This document shows positions 8,160 through 14,849 of a stretch of 15,405 nt of DNA, piece by piece (positions within the stretch are counted from its first letter, which is position 1; the number at the start of each line of letters is the position of its first letter). Origin of the DNA: Chromera velia (lineage: Eukaryota; Sar; Chromeraceae). The notes beneath the pieces are model-generated. The model ran no database searches and was not told where the DNA came from. It saw only the letters and a list, made by a program, of their open reading frames with translations. The stretch covers positions 1-15,405 of the forward strand of contig JAHBMJ010002855.1 of assembly GCA_018398765.1 (NCBI GenBank). Direction: 5' to 3'. The translations under genes were made by a program, and so were the position numbers.

Positions 8160-8411
8160 GATCATGGACACAGCCTTTCGGGTGTACTGAAAGGACCAGG
8201 ACTCCGAGCTTGACGACGGCGAGAGTGACTCAGAGCCCGACGGGGCGCTGGAGGGAACCTTTGACGAGAACGCCCCTACACAGGCCCAATCGTGGACGCA
8301 ATGGTGGCGAACGAGCTGATTGCTGCCCTCTTCAAGTCTGTGTCCTCCAGCGGGGGCGGAGGTGGGAAGGGAGAGAGCCGTCCCCCCCTTCATGCTGTCC
8401 CTCGAGCATGA
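8160..8411 (+). CDS. Acidic exon with stop and C-run slip
   Basis: Acceptor GATTCGCTGCAG ends at 8159. The frame has an immediate TGA (8188-8190), so the exon may start after CCAG at about 8199. It encodes an acidic stretch (SELDDGESDSEPDGALEG), drops one base in a C run near 8276, and continues YTGPIVDAMVANELIAALF, a Ser/Gly-rich linker, and a stop at 8409. Likely an exposed acidic linker next to a small helical segment. Family unknown. Confidence 0.45.
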
Positions 8412-8498
8412 AAGGGTGGGTGGGCTGGGAAGGAAGGAAGGAAGGAGAGAGAGGGAGGCCCTTCACGAAGTTTGAACGGAGAGAGAGAGGGCCCAAAC

Positions 8499-8625
8499 AT
8501 GTTGACGGTGTGGAACATCTGGGCGTTCTTGCTGCTCAACAAGGAGATCAACGGCCTTCTCTCCCCTGCTAATGATGTTGGAGAAGAGTGTCCTGGGGTG
8601 CCAACCCCAGAATTTCTGTCAGTTT
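8499..8625 (+). CDS. Short coding block, hydrophobic helix
   Basis: The frame from ATG 8499 encodes LTVWNIWAFLLLNKEINGLL, then an acidic/Pro segment (NDVGEECPGVPTPEF). The first part could be a membrane-associated or buried helix. Upstream (8400-8495) is GGAA/GAGA simple sequence. No reliable exon borders. Confidence 0.4.
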
Positions 8626-8679
8626 CTCTTTTGTCGATCGCTCTCTTTGTGTCTCCGGCCACTGCTTTCATCAAGCGGT

Positions 8680-8900
8680 TTTAGCTTTCAAGATTGATGA
8701 TCACTCTCCGGATCGATTGATCGATCCACTGCTTGCATATATGAGAATCTCTATCTATAGAGATGTCGCGATCGATCGAGAATTTATTTCGATCGATGGA
8801 TCGATTAATCGAAACCGAAAATCAGATTTCGGGACATACATCGATTTAGACGGGAAAGAAATGGCGTCACCAGACAAAAATCTGAAAATTTTGGAGGCTT
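8680..8900. repeat. CGATCGAT-rich palindromic intron stretch
   Basis: AT-rich, low-complexity sequence with repeated GATCGATC, TCGATCGA and TCGATTAATCGA palindromes at about 8710-8850. It follows the 8625 coding block and precedes a pyrimidine tract and acceptor at 8969, so it is probably intron. The open frame through it (8588-8902) has the unusual Ile/Asp/Arg composition forced by GATCGA. Confidence 0.6.
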
Positions 8901-8969
8901 AGACTCTCGGAGCTGCTGATCTGAAGCGTCAGCTCCCTCCAAGAGGCCTCTCTTTCTCTTTGCGCTCAG

Positions 8970-9100
8970 GTGAAAGCTCCAAGAACTTGATGCAAAAGTG
9001 GACACTACAAAGGGAGAGGCGGAAGTAACCGATCTTGACGATCTTTAGGTGTGGTGTGATTTGCTGTCTCCGAATGTCACCAAGGACCTGGCCACACTGT
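8970..9100 (+). CDS. Charged helical block before RING-H2
   Basis: After acceptor TTTGCGCTCAG, one frame reads KLQELDAKVDTTKGEAEVTD, an acidic helix. In the same frame after a TAG (9046-9048) it continues VWCDLLSPNVTKDLATLY. The leading TGA and the internal TAG mean splicing or decay is unresolved. It is placed directly upstream of the RING-H2 exon, so it is likely the same protein. Confidence 0.4.
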
Positions 9101-9139
9101 ATATTTTATTTTTTCTTGAAAATGTCCTGATGTGTGCAG

Positions 9140-9600
9140 CCCATGCGGCATCTGCTTCGATGACGTGAAACGGGGCGAAATTGCTTTCGTGTTTGCTGGC
9201 TGTGGGGGTCCACACACTTTCCATGCAAAGTGTGCCTCACTTCCAGGACGTTTTCCTGCGTTGCAGAGCCACACGTACACCTCAGAAAAGAGTACTATGA
9301 GTTGATGAATAAAATGAACGGCACGATTGCCCTAAAGGATGCGTCCACAAGAAAGTGCTCAAGGCCCTCCCGAAGAAGAGCCTCGAAGACCACACTGCTG
9401 AACTCTCAACTTGTGACTCCCTCACAGGGTGCCGTCTCCGTCTCCCGCTCCATGCATCGGGCCGTCTCGCCCCTCCTTTTGCCTGCATGCAACGTGGCCG
9501 GATGGCATGACCTGATGGAATGGTCCTTCCTTGTTCCATTTCGATGGACTGCGTGGATGACGACCGATCTCTGGCAGATCACAGACGGATCCCTAAATAA
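9140..9600 (+). CDS. RING-H2 finger protein fragment
   Basis: Acceptor TGATGTGTGCAG ends at 9139. The frame encodes six RING-H2 ligands: Cys 9144, Cys 9153, Cys 9201, His 9213, His 9222, Cys 9231, spaced C-x2-C-x15-C-x3-H-x2-H-x2-C. RING-H2 domains bind two zinc ions and act as E3 ubiquitin ligases; that is family knowledge. The last Cys pair is not evident. After one missing base near 9245 the frame continues HLRKEYYELMNKMNGTIALK. After a second (A run, 9334-9336) it continues GCVHKKVLKALPKKSLEDH. Ignoring four bases at CATGCA 9451-9456 extends it to WHDLMEWSFLVPF. A TAA at 9598 overlaps an AATAAA (9596-9601), so the gene may end here. Confidence 0.55.
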
Positions 9601-9615
9601 ACCTCATATCCCCTG

Positions 9616-9830
9616 ACGGGTGAAGGGGATGAAGAAGATGCATGACGACATCATCAGATGTGAACCTATTTGATCCTTCCCCCTTGCAAGCTGATCGAGT
9701 TGCAGAGCCATCCTGCGCTCCTCAAGACCATGATCAACCTGAGGCCTCGCAGTCCTCACGGCTTCCTCATTCACGGGCCTACAGGGAGTGCATGGCAAGA
9801 CACTCCGCCTCTCCTCCACCCACTGGTTAT
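9616..9830 (+). CDS. Cdc48/p97-like AAA P-loop segment, broken
   Basis: Frame 1 from about 9690 reads KLIEL, then SHPALLKTMINLRPRSPHGF and LIHGPTGS. This aligns by eye with the D1 start of Cdc48/p97-type AAA ATPases (ELxLRHPxLF...PPRGxLLxGPPGTGKTL). The P-loop is interrupted by TGCATG at 9789-9794; ignoring four bases gives GPTGSGKTL, a perfect GxxGxGK[ST] Walker A. Upstream, an acidic stretch (DEE, DDDII) is interrupted by TGCATG 9639-9644 and a TGA. The sequence after GKTL does not look like the usual AAA continuation, so this is a fragment, an exon end, or a decayed copy. Confidence 0.55.
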
Positions 9831-9879
9831 CCCCCCTCCATCTGGCCGTCTCCCCCCCATGCAAGAAAGGGGACAGCGT

Positions 9880-10215
9880 GCCTACAACGCCAGGGACACC
9901 CTCTTTGTCCCCGACTGGGGAACCCCGCCCCCCCTTTCCCGCCCCTCTCTCTCCCTATATGCCCCACCGAACCTCTCTCTTAAGGTGCAGCAGGAATGGG
10001 CGGTACTCGAGCAGAAAGACCTTGAGCAGAGACGAGAACAACACCAAACAACCAACGACTAGCGCAGGCCAAGGTCGAGTATGCAGCTTCATCTTCAATA
10101 GCTACCGGGGAGCCCACGTGTGCGCAGCAGCTCACAGAGCTTAAAGGCGTCTTCAACGTCCATGCAGAAAAGAAACCTGACGACCTCCATGAAAGCGATC
10201 CGAATCGCCTTCAGC
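9880..10215 (+). CDS. Coiled-coil segment with A-run slip and hexamer break
   Basis: Frame 1 reads AYNARDTLFVPDWG, a Pro/Ser/Leu-rich linker, and then QQEWAVLEQKDLEQRREQH, a coiled-coil-like helix. One base is missing in an A run near 10047 (frame 1 to 0), after which NQRLAQAKVEYAAS and CAQQLTELKGVFNV follow. Ignoring four bases at CATGCA 10161-10166 gives QKRNLTTSMKAIRIAFSKL, ending at a GTTGAA. The unskipped frame runs into GA-repeat residues instead. Likely continues the AAA/RING region upstream. Family unknown. Confidence 0.45.
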
Positions 10216-10228
10216 AAGCTCGGTTGAA

Positions 10229-10311
10229 AGAGAGAGAGAGAGAGAGGGAAAGGGGAATAACAAGAAGCTGACGTTTCGACTTCCCTGTGGTCGATCGTCA
10301 ATCGAATCACT
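10229..10311. repeat. 83-bp dispersed duplicate, copy 1
   Basis: A (GA)n tract followed by GGGAAAGGGGAATAACA, then GAAGCTGACGTTTCGACTTC and GGTCGATCGTCAATCGAATCA. An almost identical copy lies 324 bases downstream at 10553-10635. Copy 1 continues into TTCTTCCCCACTCATCAATAA, and a relative of that tail recurs near 11529-11558 (TTCTTCCCGACTCATCAATAA). This suggests a dispersed element that carries the GA tract. Confidence 0.85.
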
Positions 10312-10449
10312 TGTGTTCTTCCCCACTCATCAATAATCTCACGGTGTGTGACCTCACACAGGATGAACGTCGTCCTCCGGAGTTGGTTTCTTGTCCCCCC
10401 CTTCTCCTTACCTTCCCTACACTATGAGCGCGCGCGGGGGTCATGCCTC

Positions 10450-10451
<2 letters not shown>

Positions 10452-10492
<41 letters not shown>

Positions 10493-10571
10493 AGAGAGAA
10501 AGAGAGAAAGAGAGACAGAGAGAAAAAGAGAGAGAGAGAGAGAGAAAAAGAGAGAGAGAGAGAGAGAGAGG
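10452..10571. repeat. (GA)n microsatellite
   Basis: About 120 bases of GA repeat with GAAA and GACA interruptions, directly before copy 2 of the dispersed duplicate. Open frames through it (Arg/Glu or Leu/Ser) are repeat artefacts. Confidence 0.95.
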
Positions 10572-10635
10572 GAAAGGGGAATAACAGGAAGCTGACGTTT
10601 CGACTTCCCTGTGGTCGATCGTCAATCGAATCATT
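10553..10635. repeat. 83-bp dispersed duplicate, copy 2
   Basis: The (GA)n-GGGAAAGGGGAATAACA unit and the following GACGTTTCGACTTCCCTGTG segment match 10229-10311 with very few differences. The copies diverge immediately after TCAATCGAATCA, giving one sharp border. Confidence 0.85.
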
Positions 10636-10683
10636 TGTCTTTGGTCTCAGTCATATTTCTGAATGCGTGCAGAAACACTCAAG

Positions 10684-10967
10684 TAAGTACACCAAGGGAG
10701 CGAGCATACTCTTCGCACAGGGCCTAACAGTGGGATTCGTTGAGGAAAATGCGCCGCTGGGAGCGGTTGGAGGATTTGGGGGGGGGATTGGATTGACGGC
10801 ATGGGGGCAATACAGCGGTTGCCAAGTTTTTCGCAGTTTCGAGGAGCCAGGGATGGAGAGAAGTGTGCAACATCGCATCCTTCCAATTTGCAAAACCCAC
10901 TTGACTTCTTCGATCTGAGCACCACAAAAATTCAGATCACATCTGACACGCTATTATTCAAAAGATG
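10684..10967 (+). CDS. Gly-rich coding block upstream of RING-like array
   Basis: Protein-like pieces in shifting frames: YTKGASILFAQGLTVGFVEE with a Gly-rich continuation, then KFFAVSRSQGWREVCNIASF, then DFFDLSTTKIQITSDTLLF leading into the array. The slips are at G and C runs (10778-10784, near 10898) and at the A run 10960-10963. A GTAAGT at 10684 could be a donor after a short exon (acceptor GCGTGCAG). Family unknown. It may be the N-terminal part of the RING-like protein. Confidence 0.4.
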
Positions 10968-11362
10968 TATTTTGAAGTGAAGGCACGCTGCGGTCTGTGT
11001 CTGGTGGGGAGGGATGGCCTCCCCCGGAATCCCGAGGTGAGCAACAGTTTCGCAGACAGTCGTCTGACTTTTGTTTTCCGTCCCTGCGGCTCAAAATTTC
11101 ACATGCGCACATATCTGCAAAGACGTATTTCAAAGTCAAGGCACGCTGCGGTTTGTGTCTGGTGGGGAGGGATGGCCTCCCCCGGGATCCCGAGGTGAGC
11201 AACAGTTTCGCAGACAGTCGTCTGACTTTTGTTTTCCGTCCCTGCGGCTCAAAATTTCACATGCGCAAATATCTGCAAAGACGTATTTCAAAGTCAAGGC
11301 ACGCTGCGGTTTGTGTCTGGTGGGGAGGGATGGCCTCCCCCGGAATCCCGAGGTGAGCAACA
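10968..11362 (+). repeat. 158-bp tandem array of degenerate RING-like unit
   Basis: Two full units (10968-11125, 11126-11283) and a half unit (11284-11362) repeat with a period of exactly 158 bases and few differences. Each encodes VKARCGLCLVGRDGLPR[N/D]PE and, in the same frame, LTFVFRPCGSKFHMR. This is reminiscent of the RING-H2 at 9140 (C-x2-C ... FVF-x2-CG ... FH), but with one His and one Cys replaced. 158 is one short of 159, so each unit throws the next out of frame. Each unit also contains GAGGTGAGC, a good donor, so tandem exon duplication is the alternative reading. The third copy breaks off right after that donor. Confidence 0.8.
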
Positions 11363-11589
11363 GAAGTGCGTCGAGTGTGTTTGTGTTCGTGCGTTTGTGT
11401 GTGTGTCTTTGATGCAAAAAGCAAAAAAGCAAGCACACACACAGTGAGAGAGAGAATTGCCCCTCGATTCGGTCGAGGAGGAATCATAAGGGGCGAGAGG
11501 GGGGGAACTTTTAATGGTGTTTCGTCGTTCTTCCCGACTCATCAATAAACTCATGGTGCCAAAGAGTGGATGGGTGTGCCGTCGACCTT
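11363..11589. other. GT/CA-rich sequence, no gene seen
   Basis: After the last repeat half-unit comes GTGTTTGTGTTCGTGCG-type sequence, CA and GA tracts, and the TTCTTCCCGACTCATCAATAA repeat tail near 11529-11558. It looks like intron or intergenic sequence; nothing else is supported. Confidence 0.5.
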
Positions 11590-11812
11590 CAAGCTATACA
11601 TGTAGCTTTCAAGCATGTGTCGCTTAAGTGGACAACTGTCGCCTGTTCAGCGTCTCAGCGTTGTTTGCGCCTCGACGGGTTCTTCCCATCCTCGCCTGCG
11701 AATCCGAAACAGCAGCAGGAAAATCACCCACCCTTCTCACCTGCATTCAACCAAACAGATGAAGCCGCAGACTCTGAGTCAGCAGACGAGGGGGAATTCT
11801 TCTCGTGCAAAT
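11590..11812 (+). CDS. Module R1: basic start and acidic linker
   Basis: Frame 1 encodes VAFKHVSLKWTTVACSASQ, then CLRLDGFFPSSPANPKQQQ, a Pro/Gln-rich linker, and an acidic tail (DEAADSESADEGEF) before TAA. The first part is homologous to modules R2 (12901) and R3 (13640). A G-run slip near 11795 may switch to frame 2 (ANKKPKGTQLTDLIQAS). Family unknown. It carries no CATGCA at the position where R3 does. Confidence 0.55.
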
Positions 11813-11849
11813 AAAAAACCTAAAGGCACTCAACTGACGGATCTGATTC

Positions 11850-11946
11850 AAGCGAGCGGGACAGGTTGGCCTCTGAACGGGAAAGATATTGGTTCGTGCA
11901 GATTGACATGAAGACGTTTGGATGGGAAGCGAATGAGTCAGATGTG
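11850..11946 (+). CDS. Exon leading into RWD-like segment
   Basis: Frame 1 encodes ERDRLASERERYWFVQIDMK and TFGWEANESDV, ending in phase 0 at donor GTCAGT (11947). This is helical and charged, then beta-like, and likely the N-terminal side of the RWD-like domain that continues in the next exons. Confidence 0.55.
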
Positions 11947-12098
11947 GTCAGTTGTTCATTGGTGTTCGATAGTATAGTCTCTTGTTTTTGTCTGAGGCTC
12001 TTTTATTGTTTCAATCAGCGAGAGGTTGACTTTGAGATCCTTCGATTTCCTTGTCATCTGTTTTCGACTGAGAAGGAGGGTTTCCGAATTGCCTGCAG

Positions 12099-12146
12099 GT
12101 GACTGCAATTACTTTTGCTTCGATAGATCAGAAAGAATTCCTGCCT
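12099..12146 (+). CDS. Small exon of RWD-like segment
   Basis: Acceptor ATTGCCTGCAG ends at 12098, phase 0. It encodes VTAITFASIDQKEFLP. A GTGTCC donor at 12147 would join in phase 0 to VHLFVAF of the next exon. That donor is weak, and the frame stays open to 12290 as an alternative. Confidence 0.45.
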
Positions 12147-12416
12147 GTGTCCGTGCACGCTTTCACTGGGTCCAAAAGCTTTGACCAAAAAGCACAACAC
12201 ATTTGCTCCCTTCTTCGTTCCCTTCCTTTATTCATTGACTTCACACAGCCAAACAGAAGAACAAGCTCCAGCCAAGTAGACGATATGTGAGGAAAAGAGA
12301 GGTCACACGATCAACTCGAAAAGCAGGCTTCTGCCAGTCCTCATCACTCTGCTTTGAATTCGACTTCCCCTCTTTTCTTCGCCTCTTTCGGCACATGTGT
12401 GTGTGCGCGCGTGCAG

Positions 12417-12565
12417 GTGCATCTGTTTGTTGCATTTCGAGAAGGAGGGTACCCCTTCTTCCCTCCTCGTGTTGTGGCCGTCTCTCACGGCTCCATGCAG
12501 TGGAGGGATGATACTCCTCCTGGCTTCCCCCCAAGTCCTTTGGATGTCTTCTCCCTGCTGCTTAA
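12417..12565 (+). CDS. RWD-like domain exon
   Basis: The acceptor GCGCGCGTGCAG ends at 12416 and donor GTGAGG is at 12566, exon end in phase 2. The peptide VHLFVAFREGGYPFFPPRVV contains the YP-x2-PP-x-V signature typical of RWD/E2-like folds. It is followed by WRDDTPPGFPPSPLDVFSLL. RWD domains are protein-interaction folds found with RING proteins such as RNF14 and RNF25; that is family knowledge, and the match here is by motif only. A CATGCA at about 12494 is in frame (SMQW) and not a break. Confidence 0.5.
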
Positions 12566-12580
12566 GTGAGGGCACAGATT

Positions 12581-12755
12581 TGCGCCCTAAATTGCACGAC
12601 ATGTCAGGACACTTACGGTATGGACACCCGAGAGTTCTCCTGTGCTTTAACTTTTGTGATGTCTGTCGTGACATGCTTTCCGTGCACGATGTTACAGGCC
12701 AAAATCAACTGGCGCAAATGGCACTTAAATGCTCACAGCTCATGACAGAAGTATC
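12581..12755 (+). CDS. Degenerate RING finger, C-run slip
   Basis: Frame 2 gives NCTTCQDTYGMDT (Cys 12593, Cys 12602). One missing C at 12627-12629 shifts to frame 1: PRVLLCFNFCDVCRDML (Cys 12643, 12655, 12664), then KCSQLMTE before a stop. The order matches a C3HC4 RING (C-x2-C...PRxLxC-x-H-x2-C-x2-C...C-P-x-C), with the His replaced by Asn, one residue lost, and the last Cys replaced by Leu. It follows the RWD-like exon, a known domain order in RING ligases. It is probably non-functional as a zinc site. Confidence 0.5.
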
Positions 12756-12900
12756 ATAGAGAAATGATTTCAAACCGATTTGAGGCACAATTGATCGTAC
12801 AAACTCTCAGAGTTCTCGCATGCACCTTCACAGTCTCATGGCACCACGCACGAGTGAGCTTGGGGGTCTTGACCGTGTACTAGCCAAAATCAATACATAA
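12756..12900. other. Spacer, no gene seen
   Basis: Short spacer between the degenerate RING and module R2, with one CATGCA near 12819. No convincing frame or splice pair was found. Confidence 0.4.
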
Positions 12901-13031
12901 CGCTTAAGTGGACAACTGTCGCCTGTTCAGCGTCTCAGTGTTGTTTGCACTTTCTAACTCCGGGCCTGCGCGAAGGCATTGAAATTTTCCCTCTAAGCCC
13001 GAAACGCTGAGCTTTTCTTTCTTTCATACAG
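12901..13031 (+). repeat. Module R2 (compact paralogue)
   Basis: Its left part (12903-12957) matches R1 and R3 (GCTTAAGTGGACAACTGTCG...), and its right part (about 12976-13031) matches 14018-14075 of R3. It encodes LKWTTVACSASQCCLHFLT and, after the junction, LREGIEIFPLSPKR and a stop. It lacks the roughly 275 bases present between these parts in R3, and it lacks the TGCA found in R3. Confidence 0.8.
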
Positions 13032-13086
13032 ACAGGACAAAGGTAATTCTCTTCCTGTCTTCCTCTCTTCCCTCCATACTTTGCAG

Positions 13087-13640
13087 TCACTGCGGGGTCC
13101 CATGGAGACGCCCGGGGCGAGGGAGACGGCGCTGATTGTACGCAAACATCGGTTCATTCGTCCGCGACCGCCATGCATGCACCACCAAGGCCATTCCATC
13201 GAAAATCTGGTTGCACATCTCTCATCGATGCGACAACAATCGTTCATCCATGCATCCATGCATGCATCGATGAATAATGTTTTGAGGAACAACTGCCGAC
13301 TGTGCATGGAGCGTAAATGCCTGACTGCGCGCTTTGATTTAGACCACCCGTTCAAGCAGCTGGGTGTGTCGATAGCTTTGCTCACAGAACATGATGGACT
13401 GTTTTCCTGCCCCGATCTTTTCGCCCACTTCCCCTTCGATGTTAATTGTCAGGAGCTCAAATTTCCGTGCTGGACAAAAACCACCATGCAGCTTGAGGGA
13501 CCTACTCTGGCACGAGGCACATGCAGAGAAGAGAGCTTGGAGACGGCAGACATGAGAAGACTTCTCTCACAACTCCTCGCTCAGAGCATGCTTGACCTTC
13601 TTGCGGCTCAGTGGGAGCATCCGGCCAAGCCCCTACAAGC
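13087..13640 (+). CDS. Coding block upstream of module R3
   Basis: Acceptor ATACTTTGCAG ends at 13086. The first part is uncertain, with candidate frames interrupted by CATGCA clusters (about 13171, 13246-13270). From about 13285, ignoring four bases at TGCATG 13303-13308 joins FEEQLPTV to ERKCLTARFDLDHPFKQLG, then SIALLTEHDGLFSCPDLFAH and, further on, ESLETADMRRLLSQLLAQ. The unskipped frame is open over 199 codons (13081-13680), so this break is less certain than others. CATGCA at about 13483 and 13518 appear in frame. Family unknown. Confidence 0.5.
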
Positions 13641-14085
13641 GAAGCTATATAAAGATACCTTTCAAGCGTGTGTTGCTTAAGAGGACAACTGTGGCCCGCT
13701 CAGCGTCTCATGCAGTGTTGTTTGCACTTTCTAACTCTTCCGCCCGAAATCCCTGACGAGAGGGTCACTGAGGGAACACCAATTGCAATTCCTCTAAAGT
13801 GTCGAACGGGCGCTCCCATGTCTTCCTGGCTGTACGTTCGCAGAGAGGCCTCTCTCGAGTCCGTGTACACAGAGAATACCTTCTTCGCCTCCTTGTTGCA
13901 TTTCGGACTCAAGAATCAAAACACGTCTTCAGCCTCTCTCCCCGTCCTGCGCCGCTCGTCGGGCTGCTGAAAACCGTCATGAACCACCAGAATGGGACAA
14001 GGCAAAGGGACCGCGAAAGCATTAAATTTTCCCTCTAAGCCTCAAACGCTGAGCTTTTCTTTCTTTCATACGGCATTGCAGGTGA
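13640..14085 (+). CDS. Module R3 with TGCA insertion
   Basis: Paralogue of R1 and R2. Frame 2 reads IPFKRVLLKRTTVARSASQ. Ignoring four bases at CATGCA 13709-13714 continues in frame 0, CCLHFLTLPPEIPDERVTEG, then WLYVRREASLESVYTENTF. One missing A at 13918-13921 moves to KHVFSLSPRPAPLVGLLK and MNHQNGTRQRDRESI. R1 and R2 have no TGCA at this position. At the far end R3 lacks one base relative to R2 (GCATTAAATTTT against GCATTGAAATTTT). It ends in the shared segment before a TTTCTTTCTTTCATAC tract. Family unknown. Confidence 0.6.
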
Positions 14086-14170
14086 AGGGACACACATACA
14101 CACACACGGACACACACACCCACACACACAGAGAGAGAGAGAGAGAGGGAGGGAGGGAGAGAGAGACTCT
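14086..14170. repeat. (CA)n-(GA)n compound microsatellite
   Basis: CA repeat passing into GA and GGGA repeats. Open frames on both strands here (His/Thr and Leu/Ser/Val) are repeat artefacts. Confidence 0.95.
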
Positions 14171-14213
14171 GTGTCTTTGAAAGAGACGACTCTGCATACA
14201 CGCTGTCATGCAG

Positions 14214-14649
14214 GGAAAGTACGAGAGGATTCATGCCTTCGCTGCCGCTGCCTGACCTTCTAGCCTGACCTTGCCATGACGAGCCCCGGCGTCTCGATCG
14301 GTACCTAGCTGGGCCAAGAAGCGTTGGACGTTCTCCGTGGCGGACCAGTCCGCTTCTGGTTGCCCCATTCTAAGGGCCTGCACGCGAATATACAACGAGA
14401 CTGCTGAGAAAAGGCAGTTTACGACATGTTTACGACAGGGTGCACTTCTAAGGATGCGTGCAGTTCTTGGACCTCTCTTGAATCTCCAGCATGCAGATAC
14501 AGAGGCCAACCTGGGCAGGGGCAGAGAGTCACCCGCAGACTTTGGTGACTCAGGGGTAGGCTGCTCCTCTGCATGCCAAGGGCTGGTACAGGCTCGTATG
14601 CCGACGGCGGGGAAGACAAAATCGATGAGAGATGTGACCCCACAGAAGT
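14214..14649. other. Weakly coding stretch before secreted-protein gene
   Basis: After an acceptor-like GTCATGCAG (14213) a short frame encodes GKYERIHAFAAAA and stops, possibly a final exon. Beyond it a plus frame (14337-14699) and a minus frame (14231-14509) are open, but neither has a convincing composition. Hexamers occur at about 14483 and 14568. This should hold the promoter and 5' leader of the gene starting at 14650. Confidence 0.35.
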
Positions 14650-14771
14650 ATGAGGTGTTTCATTTTTGCTTTCATTCTCTTACTCCCTGGGGCTATTGAA
14701 ATCAAAAGAAGCAACTCAGAGCCGTGGAACGTCGAGAAGGCGGTGAAAGGCAAAGCAGGCGCTGAAACCGA
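14650..14771 (+). CDS. Putative secreted protein, exon 1
   Basis: ATG 14650 opens a clear signal peptide (MRCFIFAFILLLPGAIEI): one basic residue, a hydrophobic core, and a small-residue end near residue 15. A charged mature start follows (KRSNSEPWNVEKAVKGKAG). Donor GTAAGT is at 14772, phase 2. The intron 14772-14849 (78 bases) ends at TCATTCATAG and joins as a Glu codon to the next exon. The first frame also reads a TAA across the donor, which the intron removes. Confidence 0.7.
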
Positions 14772-14849
14772 GTAAGTGAAGGCGATCAAGCGTAGAGAGG
14801 AATCAAAGTGACTGACCTCGTTTCTCTGTTCAATCCCTGTCATTCATAG

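Noticed and set aside
8188-9048. In-frame TGA (8188) and TAG (9046) next to good coding sequence, hinting at stop-codon reassignment
   Set aside because: Other frames end properly at TGA, TAA and TAG, and most interruptions are frame changes and not in-frame stops. Unresolved splicing explains these better.
9222-9231. CATGCA within the RING-H2 as another insertion
   Set aside because: Here CAT GCA encodes His-Ala of the motif FHAKC with correct zinc-ligand spacing, so it is native coding sequence.
12492-12500. CATGCA in the RWD-like exon as an insertion
   Set aside because: Frame 0 is protein-like on both sides and ends at a good donor; removing four bases makes it worse.
13246-13272. CATCCATGCATCCATGCATG cluster as several independent insertions
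   Set aside because: It behaves like a small ATGC/CATC microsatellite; the number of extra units cannot be fixed from frames because several combinations work.
14231-14509. Minus-strand frame of 92 residues
   Set aside because: No splice or start context supports it, and it overlaps an equally open plus-strand frame; composition is not decisive.
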